Origin: Cyclobacterium xiamenense
Lineage (GTDB): Bacteria; Bacteroidota; Bacteroidia; Cytophagales; Cyclobacteriaceae
Assembly: GCF_009467825.1 (NCBI RefSeq)
Contig: NZ_WIOK01000038.1
Location: forward strand, 1 to 45,272
Direction of reading: 5' to 3'
DNA: 45,272 nt
The notes below the pieces were generated by a model. The model saw nothing but the letters and a program-made list of their open reading frames with translations. It did not search any database and was not told where the DNA came from. Below are positions 1-8,200 of this stretch, piece after piece; position 1 is the first letter of the stretch, and each line of letters starts with the position of its first letter. The position numbers were made by a program, and so were the translations under genes.

Positions 1-26
1 TTTAGCAACGTTAAAATACAAAAAAG

Positions 27-70
27 AAAACCCCGGAAAAAGCCTAAAAGTGACTATTTTCGGGGTTTTT
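27..70. terminator. Bidirectional intrinsic terminator at left edge
   Basis: Arms AAAACCCCG (27-35) and CGGGGTTTT (61-69) are perfectly complementary. A-rich and T-rich stretches inside the loop could extend the pairing. A T run follows on the plus strand and an A run precedes, so it could end transcripts from either side. The gene it serves probably lies left of the window. Confidence 0.6.
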
Positions 71-134
71 AAATTAAATTACCTCTATTTAATTCATTGA
101 ATATCAGTTTTTTAGGGATTCAGAAAGAAGCCCT

Positions 135-169
135 AAAAAAAGGAGACCGGTAATCAGTCTCCTTTTTTT
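135..169. terminator. Intrinsic terminator after the outer-membrane protein gene
   Basis: GGAGAC (142-147) pairs with GTCTCC (157-162), extended by seven A at 135-141 against seven T at 163-169. It lies just beyond the stop codon of the minus-strand gene at 191-952, and the flanking A and T runs make it usable in both directions. Confidence 0.8.
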
Positions 170-190
170 ATGGCTTTTTCTTTTTCGGTA

Positions 191-952
191 TTAGAAGCTA
201 AGACCGGTAGTAACTTTAAAGAACGAATCGTTTCCTTCTACCAGGTCGCCACCAGCAGACAGTCGCGCGAACGCTTTTCCATTAGGATCTGCAAACTGGA
301 TGTAGGGGCCTAACCACTGATAAACGTCTGTGGATTCGGATACGTTAGATCCACCGGAGTTGATCAGGTGTTCGTAATGAAGGCCGAGGGAAAAGAAATC
401 GGAAGCCTTCACACCGAAGTTGGTCCAATAGTGGATGTAAGCCAGGGTTGTTCCGCCAGTAGGCGCCTCGTTTCGAAGCGGAGAGTACAGTCCGAAATAG
501 ATCTCGCCTTCTGTTTTTGCCTTATCCAAACCAATGGTCAGGTTAGGAACAATACCATCCCCGAAAATACTGGGTCCAGCTGTGCCTGAAGACAGCAAGT
601 TACCACCGGTAACACCGATTTGCGGATTGACGCTCAATCCATCGGCTACATCGAAGTTCATACCTACACCGAATTCGGTCCAGTTACCCCAGCCACCGCC
701 GGATCCCTGTACACCTCCTGTACCTCCGGACCAAAGGATGCCATAGAACGTAAACGCAGAGGTTTCACTGACCGCGTAGGATCCGGCAAAGAATGGATAG
801 AAACCGAAAAACTGATCAGAATTGACGGTGATTGTGAAGTCAAACTTGTCAGATGTTTCACTCTGAGCGGTTGCTGTACCTACAGCTACGACAAAAAACA
901 ATGAAAATGCGATAATGCCTTTCATTAAAGTTGGAATGTTGATTTTTCTCAT
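191..952 (-). CDS. Putative outer-membrane beta-barrel protein, secreted
   Basis: This is a 253-residue protein of no family I can name. The first 30 residues form a signal peptide: basic MRK, a hydrophobic core, then an Ala-Gln end. The mature part has no cysteine, is rich in Gly, Ser and aromatic residues in alternating patterns, and ends in Phe (TGLSF), as many outer-membrane barrels do. I infer a small porin-like barrel in the outer membrane. It is monocistronic: its own terminator follows, and about 420 bases of A+T-rich DNA lie upstream. No TAnnTTTG box was found in that upstream DNA. A soluble periplasmic protein cannot be excluded. Confidence 0.6.
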   Translation of the reverse strand: MRKINIPTLMKGIIAFSLFFVVAVGTATAQSETSDKFDFTITVNSDQFFGFYPFFAGSYAVSETSAFTFYGILWSGGTGGVQGSGGGWGNWTEFGVGMNFDVADGLSVNPQIGVTGGNLLSSGTAGPSIFGDGIVPNLTIGLDKAKTEGEIYFGLYSPLRNEAPTGGTTLAYIHYWTNFGVKASDFFSLGLHYEHLINSGGSNVSESTDVYQWLGPYIQFADPNGKAFARLSAGGDLVEGNDSFFKVTTGLSF

Positions 953-1378
953 GATTTTGATAATTAAGGTTAACTTTTAAACTAGAGGTAATTCGAAATT
1001 TAATTTCAAAATAACTAGGGTGTCATTTATGGTTTCAATATTACCCTATATTTATCAAATTTGCAAAAAAAAATTTATTTTTGGTTATTTTTTTTACCAC
1101 ATGTGAACTTTACTGCACATATAAAGAAAATTTCAGGGGTATTGTTAGATATAAATAAAATTAAAAAAATAATCATATACCAAGGATACAGTTGAATTTC
1201 GGGAGTTACAAGCTTATAAATCAGTATTATTTTTTGTTAATATTTAACTACACAAAATTTACTATTTTTACATTATAGTATCAATTTACACATAAACGAG
1301 TGAAAAAAATGAAAAAAAACAAAAAAGCCACCGTAGGAGGACCTACTGTGGCTTAAAATCAGGATAAGAAGAATAAAA
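953..1378. other. A+T-rich intergenic region
   Basis: This 426-base gap is very A+T rich, especially 1040-1320. It should hold the promoter of the outer-membrane protein gene on the minus strand, but I see no clear TAnnTTTG element. Its right end holds the terminator of the GroES-like gene. No coding signal was seen. Confidence 0.5.
1311..1354 (-). terminator. Intrinsic terminator of the GroES-like gene
   Basis: AAGCCAC (1325-1331) pairs with GTGGCTT (1348-1354) and GTAGG (1333-1337) with CCTAC (1342-1346), leaving a four-base loop and one mismatch. Read on the minus strand the stem is followed by a long T-rich tract (complement of 1311-1326), 25 bases past the stop codon. Confidence 0.8.
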
Positions 1379-1753
1379 TTACAAATCTTCCTCTCGTTCC
1401 AGCATCAAAATGGCGTTTTGAGGAACGATGTAATACTTTTCTCCCTCGTAAATGACCTCAAAGGCCCCGTTCATAAGAAAAACAGCCAAATCGCCTTCTT
1501 TCGCTTGCAAAGGGATGTATTTTACATTTTCTGCATGGTCCTTCCAGGGTTCTTCTTCCGCTACAGGCAGGGGAATGGGGTATCCCGGACCTGCTTTCAT
1601 GATGTACCCCTGCTGTACTTTTTCTTTTTCCCGAACTCCGGGCGGCAGGTATAGCCCACTGGATGTTTTTTGATCCGGTTTCTTTAGCTTGATCAACAGG
1701 CGGTCGCCCACGATAAGGAGCTTCTTTAACTTATTTTCAGAGGTCAGTTGCAT
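1379..1753 (-). CDS. GroES-like co-chaperonin (divergent Cpn10 family)
   Basis: This 124-residue protein resembles the GroES fold. It has an opening segment that includes VGDRLLIKL, then a loop like the GroES mobile loop (TSSGLYLPPGV, about residues 30-40), then GYIMKAGPG, EGDLAVFL and a YYIVPQNAILMLE end. Classical GroES is about 95 residues; the extra length sits in an insertion around residues 58-82 containing PLPVAEEEPWKD. It lies downstream of dnaK but is separated from it by a terminator, so it is probably a separate transcript. No groEL is next to it, so it is likely an additional GroES-like protein and not the main co-chaperonin. Confidence 0.75.
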   Translation of the reverse strand: MQLTSENKLKKLLIVGDRLLIKLKKPDQKTSSGLYLPPGVREKEKVQQGYIMKAGPGYPIPLPVAEEEPWKDHAENVKYIPLQAKEGDLAVFLMNGAFEVIYEGEKYYIVPQNAILMLEREEDL

Positions 1754-1796
1754 ATTGGTTTGTGATTAGCAAGAGGATATAGTACCGTGTAGTGTA

Positions 1797-1837
1797 AAAA
1801 TAATGGCATCTCCACCCGGTGAAGACGCCATTATTTT
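1797..1837 (-). terminator. Intrinsic terminator of dnaK
   Basis: AAAATAATGGC (1797-1807) and GCCATTATTTT (1827-1837) are perfectly complementary. The inner part (ATCTCCACC against GGTGAAGAC) pairs with two mismatches. On the minus strand the stem ends in a T run, 28 bases beyond the dnaK stop codon. Confidence 0.85.
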
Positions 1838-1864
1838 ATTGGTTACAAATTGATGGAAGAATGC

Positions 1865-3796
1865 TTATTTTTTATCTTCTTCATTTACTTCTTCGTAGTC
1901 GACATCGGATACGCCATCTCCGGAAGCGGAATCCGATGTGGAGGCGTCTCCGGTGGGGCCACCTTGGGCGGCACCGCCTTCTGCACCCTGAGATGCGTTG
2001 TACATCTCTTGAGAGGCCGCAGTCCAGGCGGTATTCAAGGCTTCCATTCCAGCATCAATGGCCGCAATATCCTGACTTTGGTGAGCCGCTTTCAGTTTTT
2101 CCAAGGCTTCATTTACTGCCGATTTATTACTATCGGACAGCTTGTCTCCAAATTCCTTCAACTGCTTCTCGGTTTGGAAGATAAGGCTGTCTGCCTGGTT
2201 GATCTTGTCGATCTTTTCCTTCTCCGCCTTATCTGTGGCCGCATTGGCCTCAGCCTCTTTCTTCATTCGATCGATTTCCTCCTGAGAGAGTCCGGAAGAA
2301 GCTTCAATTTTGATTTTTTGCTCTTTGCCGGTTCCCTTGTCTTTTGCAGACACATTTAGAATTCCGTTGGCATCAATATCGAAGGTCACCTCAATTTGAG
2401 GTACACCCCGCGGGGCCGGTGGAATATCCGTCAACTGGAACCTACCGATGGCCCGGTTGTCCTTGGCCATGGACCGTTCTCCTTGTAGCACGTGGATATC
2501 TACGGCAGGCTGATTGTCGGCAGCGGTGGAGAAAACTTCGGACTTTTTGGTAGGAATGGTGGTATTGGATTCGATCAATTTCGTAAACACACCCCCCATG
2601 GTCTCTATCCCGAGAGATAGCGGCGTTACGTCCAGAAGCAATACGTCTTTTACTTCTCCTGTCAGCACACCACCTTGTATGGCAGCTCCTATGGCCACAA
2701 CTTCGTCCGGATTTACCCCTTTCGAAGGTTTCTTGCCGAAATACTTTTCAACCTCTTCCTGAATTTTCGGGATTCGGGTAGAGCCACCAACCAGGATCAC
2801 CTCGTCTATATCGGAGGGAGAAAGGCCGGCATCTTTGATGGCTTTCCGTACGGGATCCATGGATCGTCGCACCAGATCATCGGAAAGCTGCTCAAATTTT
2901 GCTCGCGAAAGGTTGCGAACCAAGTGCTTTGGACCAGATTGTGTGGCGGTAATGTACGGCAGGTTGATCTCGGTACTGGATGAACTGGAAAGCTCAATCT
3001 TCGCTTTTTCTGCGGCTTCCTTCAATCGCTGTAGGGCCATGGGATCCTTTCTCAGATCGATCTCCTCTTCTGCTTTAAACTCGTCGGCTAGCCAGTTAAT
3101 GATTACCTGATCAAAATCATCGCCTCCCAGATGCACATCGCCATTGGTTGATTTCACTTCGAATACACCATCGCCCAATTCCAGAACGGATATATCAAAG
3201 GTACCTCCACCCAGGTCATACACGGCAATTTTCATGTCCTGGTTTTTCTTATCCAGTCCATAGGCAAGGGCCGCGGCTGTTGGTTCGTTGATGATTCGTT
3301 TTACGTCAAGACCGGCAATTTGACCCGCTTCTTTGGTAGCCTGCCGTTCCGAATCGTTGAAATAAGCCGGCACGGTAATTACCGCCTCGGTCACTTCCTG
3401 CCCCAGGAAATCTTCTGCCGTGGACTTCATCTTCTGAAGAATCATCGCAGATAGCTCCTGTGGGGTGTAAGACCGATCGCCGATTTTAATGGCCACGGTA
3501 TCATTGGAACCCTGATCCACTTTGTAGGACGCATGTTTACGTTCTTCCGAAATTTCGGAAAACTTTTTTCCCATGAATCGTTTCACAGAAGAAATGGTAT
3601 TTGACGGGTTTGTAATGGCCTGCCTTTTGGCAGGATCCCCCACTTTCCTTTCTCCATTTCCGTTGTCCAAAAATGCCACGATAGAAGGGGTTGTCCTTCT
3701 ACCTTCACTGTTTTGAATGACCACGGGCTCACTACCTTCCATTACGGCGACGCAAGAGTTGGTCGTACCCAAGTCTATACCAATAATTTTTCCCAT
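1865..3796 (-). CDS. dnaK: Molecular chaperone DnaK (Hsp70)
   Basis: This is a full-length 643-residue Hsp70. The ATPase domain opens with [13 protein letters not shown] (phosphate loop 1), continues with [10 protein letters not shown] near residue 194 and the VGGSTRIP adenosine motif near residue 340. The peptide-binding domain carries [11 protein letters not shown], a helical lid follows, and the C-terminal linker is rich in Gly, Ser and acidic residues and ends in EEVNEEDKK. It is a cytosolic ATP-driven folding chaperone that works with DnaJ and GrpE; neither partner is adjacent. It is transcribed alone. Its leader holds a perfect inverted repeat and a possible sigma-54-type promoter. The classical CIRCE operator is absent. 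Confidence 0.97.
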   Translation of the reverse strand: MGKIIGIDLGTTNSCVAVMEGSEPVVIQNSEGRRTTPSIVAFLDNGNGERKVGDPAKRQAITNPSNTISSVKRFMGKKFSEISEERKHASYKVDQGSNDTVAIKIGDRSYTPQELSAMILQKMKSTAEDFLGQEVTEAVITVPAYFNDSERQATKEAGQIAGLDVKRIINEPTAAALAYGLDKKNQDMKIAVYDLGGGTFDISVLELGDGVFEVKSTNGDVHLGGDDFDQVIINWLADEFKAEEEIDLRKDPMALQRLKEAAEKAKIELSSSSSTEINLPYITATQSGPKHLVRNLSRAKFEQLSDDLVRRSMDPVRKAIKDAGLSPSDIDEVILVGGSTRIPKIQEEVEKYFGKKPSKGVNPDEVVAIGAAIQGGVLTGEVKDVLLLDVTPLSLGIETMGGVFTKLIESNTTIPTKKSEVFSTAADNQPAVDIHVLQGERSMAKDNRAIGRFQLTDIPPAPRGVPQIEVTFDIDANGILNVSAKDKGTGKEQKIKIEASSGLSQEEIDRMKKEAEANAATDKAEKEKIDKINQADSLIFQTEKQLKEFGDKLSDSNKSAVNEALEKLKAAHQSQDIAAIDAGMEALNTAWTAASQEMYNASQGAEGGAAQGGPTGDASTSDSASGDGVSDVDYEEVNEEDKK

Positions 3797-3814
3797 AATT
3801 ATATTTATTTTATC

Positions 3815-3837
3815 GTTTTCGTATGTGTTACGAAAAC
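3815..3837 (-). promoter_or_regulatory. Perfect inverted repeat in the dnaK leader
   Basis: GTTTTCGTA (3815-3823) and TACGAAAAC (3829-3837) are perfectly complementary around a five-base loop. The repeat ends 18 bases before the dnaK start codon. It is not the CIRCE sequence. It could be an operator or an RNA hairpin acting on translation. Confidence 0.7.
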
Positions 3838-3843
3838 AAGAAC

Positions 3844-3859
3844 AACAACCAATGTGCCA
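3844..3859 (-). promoter_or_regulatory. Possible sigma-54-type promoter of dnaK
   Basis: On the minus strand TGGCAC (3859-3854), five bases, then TTGTT (3848-3844) matches the -24/-12 sigma-54 pattern TGGCAC-N5-TTGCW with one mismatch at the -12 GC. Start of transcription would fall near 3832, within the inverted repeat. About 30 bases further upstream, TGTCA (3890-3894) and TGACA (3902-3906) form a 7-base-spaced inverted repeat that could bind an activator. No TAnnTTTG box was found here. Confidence 0.35.
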
Positions 3860-3991
3860 AGTGGATGAATGGGCTAATTAATGCCACATTGTCATAATTT
3901 GTGACAGCTTTCGGATTCGATTTGTCAGCATTTATCCGTAATTTAACCGACCCAGTTCACTGCTTCTCGGCGGTTTCAATCTGTCTTACTT

Positions 3992-4792
3992 ATGAAAATT
4001 ACCCTTTCCGGGCTGTACATTTACCCCATTAAATCCCTGGGAGGCATTTCCCTTTCCGGCAGTAAGGTTCACCAATCTGGCCTCCAGCACGACCGTCAAT
4101 GGATGTTAGTGGATGCGCAGGGAACGTTTATGAGCCAGCGAAGCCTCCCCCACATGGCTTTGCTTCAGGTCTCTCTGTCAGAAGATGGTCTATACCTCAC
4201 GCACAAACTGCAGAAAGGTTCTGGCCTACACATTCCCTTCTCTGCCGATACGGGCCGGTTGCTGGAGGTCCGCATCTGGGACGATTCGGTCGATGCCCTG
4301 GAGGTAGACCCCGCTGCCGACGAATGGTTTTCGGACATGCTCCATACGTCCTGCAAACTGGTAAAAATGAGTTCCAGCCATAAACGCTGGCTAAAAAAGA
4401 AATACCAGGTCAACCAAGAGCACGTAGGATTTGCCGATAGCATGCCCTTTCTTATCATCGGCCAGTCTTCTTTGGACGACCTAAATAAACGCCTCGATAC
4501 TCCTGTACCCATGGACCGCTTTCGCCCGAATATGGTATTCACCGGAGGCCCTGCTTATGTTGAAGACGGCTGGGACCAATTTTTCCTAGGGTCGGTACCT
4601 TTTAAAATCACGAAGCCCTGTGCCCGTTGTGTGATGACTACGGTAGACCAACAACGGGGAACAAAAAATCGAGAGCCACTGTATACCCTGTCCAGGTACC
4701 GGAAACTGGGGAAAAAGGTCTTGTTTGGCCAAAATGGAATCGCGCTGGACGAGGGGTACATTACATGTGGAGACGCTATTCTACCCGTTTGA
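3992..4792 (+). CDS. MOSC domain protein (YcbX/mARC-like)
   Basis: The 266-residue protein opens with the MOSC N-terminal beta-barrel signature GLYIYPIKSLGG and continues into a MOSC domain (about residues 120-266). The molybdenum-ligand region reads KPCARCVMTTVDQQRG: Cys210 and Cys213, followed by TTVD as in YcbX and mARC. By family, these bind molybdenum cofactor and reduce N-hydroxylated compounds such as base analogues, taking electrons from a partner. This one has no fused ferredoxin domain, so electrons would come from a separate protein. It is transcribed divergently from dnaK. Confidence 0.85.
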   Translation: MKITLSGLYIYPIKSLGGISLSGSKVHQSGLQHDRQWMLVDAQGTFMSQRSLPHMALLQVSLSEDGLYLTHKLQKGSGLHIPFSADTGRLLEVRIWDDSVDALEVDPAADEWFSDMLHTSCKLVKMSSSHKRWLKKKYQVNQEHVGFADSMPFLIIGQSSLDDLNKRLDTPVPMDRFRPNMVFTGGPAYVEDGWDQFFLGSVPFKITKPCARCVMTTVDQQRGTKNREPLYTLSRYRKLGKKVLFGQNGIALDEGYITCGDAILPV

Positions 4793-5035
4793 TTAACTGT
4801 GTAGAAAGTATACACAGTGGGGGTGAAATTTCCAAAAAACGACTCCTTTTGTACACAGCTATTCCTCCCGGGAATTTCAAAATTTAAATTTTCTCGAAGG
4901 ACTCGTAGTATTTTAAATACATTTTTCTTATTATTAGGCGCTGAAAATTAGGTACAAAACAATTTATCCTTGTTTTCGGTTAACCCAAAGTAGCAGTGCA
5001 CAGGAGGGATGGGATATTCCATAAAAAACAATCCT

Positions 5036-5043
5036 TACCTTTG
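5036..5043 (+). promoter_or_regulatory. TAnnTTTG -7 box, likely promoter of the type IX substrate gene
   Basis: TACCTTTG matches the Bacteroidota -7 consensus TAnnTTTG. I see no TTG at the expected -33 distance, so the match is partial. If used, it gives a leader of about 240 bases that contains the hairpin at 5192-5230. Confidence 0.35.
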
Positions 5044-5191
5044 GCACGAATTTTAAGTGCTTGAGGCTGAAATAAACCAACTTAATTACCCAATTGGCTA
5101 TTCATAATTCAGTATCCAAGCAATAAATAATCACATTATCGTAGGGGAGATTTTTGATGGAGTTTGATGGATTATTTCAAACTAAGTAAAA

Positions 5192-5230
5192 ATCCTATGC
5201 ATTTTTCCGAATGGTAAAAATGCATAGGAT
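5192..5230 (+). promoter_or_regulatory. 15-bp perfect hairpin in the leader of the type IX substrate gene
   Basis: The arms at 5192-5206 and 5216-5230 (starting ATCCTATGC and ending GCATAGGAT) are perfectly complementary over 15 bp. The loop has CC/GG that can close a GAAT tetraloop. The end lies 58 bases before the start codon. There is no T run on the plus strand. On the minus strand TTTTTA follows, so it could also stop antisense transcription. Confidence 0.7.
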
Positions 5231-5288
5231 CATTATGTAAAAAAAATAAAACCTAGTACATACAAACACCAACTAAATTAACATTTAC

Positions 5289-8200
5289 ATGAATACAGTT
5301 TTATACCGATTAATCCTGTGTTGCACGATGTTTTTGGCCGGATTGCCTCTACATGCGGCCAATTATTACTTCTCCAGCGAAATAGGAGATGATTCTCGAA
5401 GCTTTTCCCAAGCTCGGAATGCAGCCACTCCCTGGAAATCAATTAATAAATTGAATGCCATCATGTCGAGCCTCAGTCCTGGTGATAAGGTTTTTTTTCG
5501 TAGAGGAGATACGTTCTATGGCACCATTCGCCTGAATCGGTCAGGGAATTCAGGCGCTCCCATTACATTTGGCGCCTACGGTTCCGGAGCCGACCCGATC
5601 CTAACCACCTTTGTACGGCTCTCCAATTGGCAATCTGTAGGGAATGGTGTTTACGAGGCGTCTGATAACCGTCTTCCCGGAAAACAGGTGAACATGGTTA
5701 CCATCAACGACAATCCTCAGGAAATGGGCCGTTTTCCCAATTCTAACGCCTCTAACAAAGGCTACCTTACCTATGAAGACCACTCAGGCGGCCGCTCGAT
5801 CACCGACTATCAGTTATCCTCCAGTCCCAACTGGACAGGGGCGGAGGTTGTGTTGCGAAAAGTTTTCTGGATTACCGACCGGCACACCATCACTTCCCAT
5901 TCCGGAAGTACCCTAAACTTCGCATCCAATCCGGAAACCCGCTACGAGCCACAGGCTGGTTACGGGTATTTTATCCAGAACCACCCAGGTACGCTGGATC
6001 GCTACGGAGAATGGTATTACAATCCCTCAACCAGGAAAATGCGGGTGTATTTTGGGTCCAATCCGGGCAATACCCGAGTGGAAGCAAGCACCCTGGATTT
6101 TATCGTCGAAAAGACCGGTCAGGCACGTCACCTTGTGTTTGAAAATTTGCATTTCAAAGGTGCAAACCGAAATGCTTTTCAATTCGAAGGAGGGAATGAC
6201 ATAAAACTATCGAATTGCAAAATTGACGTTTCCGGGGAAGACGGCGTCTTTTTTGCGGGCGTATCAAACTTAGTGATTGAAAACTCTGCGGTGAACTATG
6301 CCAATAATGTAGGGATGAATCTTAAGATTTCGGACGACGCCATCATACGCGGAAACTCGATTCAAAATACGTATATGTTTCCTGGACATGGTCGGAGCGG
6401 CGACGGGGTCGGACTAGCGATATTCTCAGATGGAGACAACAACCTGATCGAATACAATGAGATTAAAAGAAGTGGATACATTGGTATTCGTTTTGGCGGG
6501 GACGATACCCATGTCAGGTATAATTTTATCGATGGCTTTTGTTATACAAAAAATGACGGAGGAGGTATTTATTCCTATCAGGGGAGATTCGATAACCACA
6601 AAAATAGAAAAATCACCAACAACATTATCATCAATGGAGTGGGTGTGCGAGAAGGTACACGCATCCGTAACTTCGTAGACAAACCTCAGGCAGAAGGAAT
6701 TTACCTGGATGACAATGTGACCGACGTGGAGGTATCGGGAAATACCGTGGCACATATCACCTCAAAGGGAATTTACCTCCACAACACCAACAACATCCGC
6801 GTCATCAACAATACGGTGTATGACTCCGACAACCTGATCTTCCTACGAAATGACCTCATGGGAAACCCCCTCACCAACACCACCATCGAAAACAACAAAC
6901 TGCTGGCCAAGGATGCCTCCCAAGATTTTGTGCACATCTACACCCTGTTTGATGATGTGGCGCAATTGGCAAATTTCAACAACAACCAGTATTCGGCCCC
7001 TTTTTCTGACAATTACCGGTTTCGGGTCCGATACAATATGAACTCCAGTAACGAAACGAGCAAATTCTTTGATCTAAGAGGATGGCAACGCGCGTATAGT
7101 AAGGACTGGAACTCGAAAACCGGTACGCAACTGGAGGATATGTACACTGTGACAAAACAAGTAGGGTCCACCCGGTATTCCAACGGCTCCTTTAACCAGA
7201 ATGCAAACATGATCACCTGTAGCGACTGTTCTACGTCCTGGGATAATGGGAGATTGGATGGTGGTTCACTTAAGATCAGCACTACCGGTACAAGCCAAAC
7301 AGTGATGAGTACGGGATCCCTTAAAAGGGGAAGCTACTATTTGCTGAAATTTAGCGCAGTTGCCGATAAAAATATTCCCATCGCTTTCTTTTTGCGCCAA
7401 TCGGGTTCTCCCTGGTTCGAACTTTCGTTGAGACATAACGTCGGAGTAACCTGGCAACGAGGCGAAAACGAAGTGCTGATTCAATCGCTCTCTGATGCAG
7501 AAAATTCCCGACTAGTGATGGAAATAGGCACGGGTGAGGCCGGCACAGTTTGGATGGACAATCTCGAGTTTTACGAAGTAGAGGCTTCCGTCATACGTCC
7601 TGAGGAAAAGGTGCTCTTTGAGAAAAATCCTACCAAATCGGAACGGAGTTTTTCTGCATCCGGAGGCTTTGTGGGTTTGCTCAATGAACTTTTATCCACC
7701 ACCCAAACCATCCCTCCCTACTCGTCTTTATTGATGCTAAAGACAGGCAGCGGGGTAATCGAACAAGACCCGTCTGAGCCAACCGTCACGCTGGTCAAAC
7801 CAGAAAGTAATCAAACTGCTCAACAGGGAGCGACGATCCTACTTGAAGCAAGTGCTTCGGTTCAGAATGCAGCGATTTCCCGTGTTGATTTTTTCAACGG
7901 ATCCACCAAATTAGGCACAGCAAACGCATCTCCCTATCAATTGGCCTGGGAAAATGTTCCTCAAGGCTCGTACAATCTATCTGCCGTTGCGGTCGCAGAC
8001 AACGGGCTGCAGTCCACTTCTCCCGTTGTCAGCTTTTCGGTATCTGCTACAAGTAGTAGCCCGGAAAATTCTTCCTCGTCGTACTTCCTCAATGTAGGTA
8101 CCGGAGAAGCTACCATCTGGAACGGATTATCCTTTGCGGGAGAGAATGCAACCAACAACTTCTTCAGCACGTCTGATACTTTTTCCGAAAGTAACGCCAG

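Larger units (their letters stand above)
4793..5288 (+). other. Long intergenic region before the type IX substrate gene
   Basis: No gene is seen in these 496 bases. They hold an 8-bp inverted repeat just after the MOSC stop codon (ACTGTGTA 4796-4803 with TACACAGT 4811-4818), a TACCTTTG box at 5036-5043, two direct copies of TTTGATGGA between about 5155 and 5172, and a very stable hairpin at 5192-5230. Confidence 0.6.

Noticed and set aside
3797-3991. CIRCE operator (HrcA site) upstream of dnaK
   Set aside because: The repeat present, GTTTTCGTA/TACGAAAAC with a five-base spacer, does not match TTAGCACTC-N9-GAGTGCTAA.
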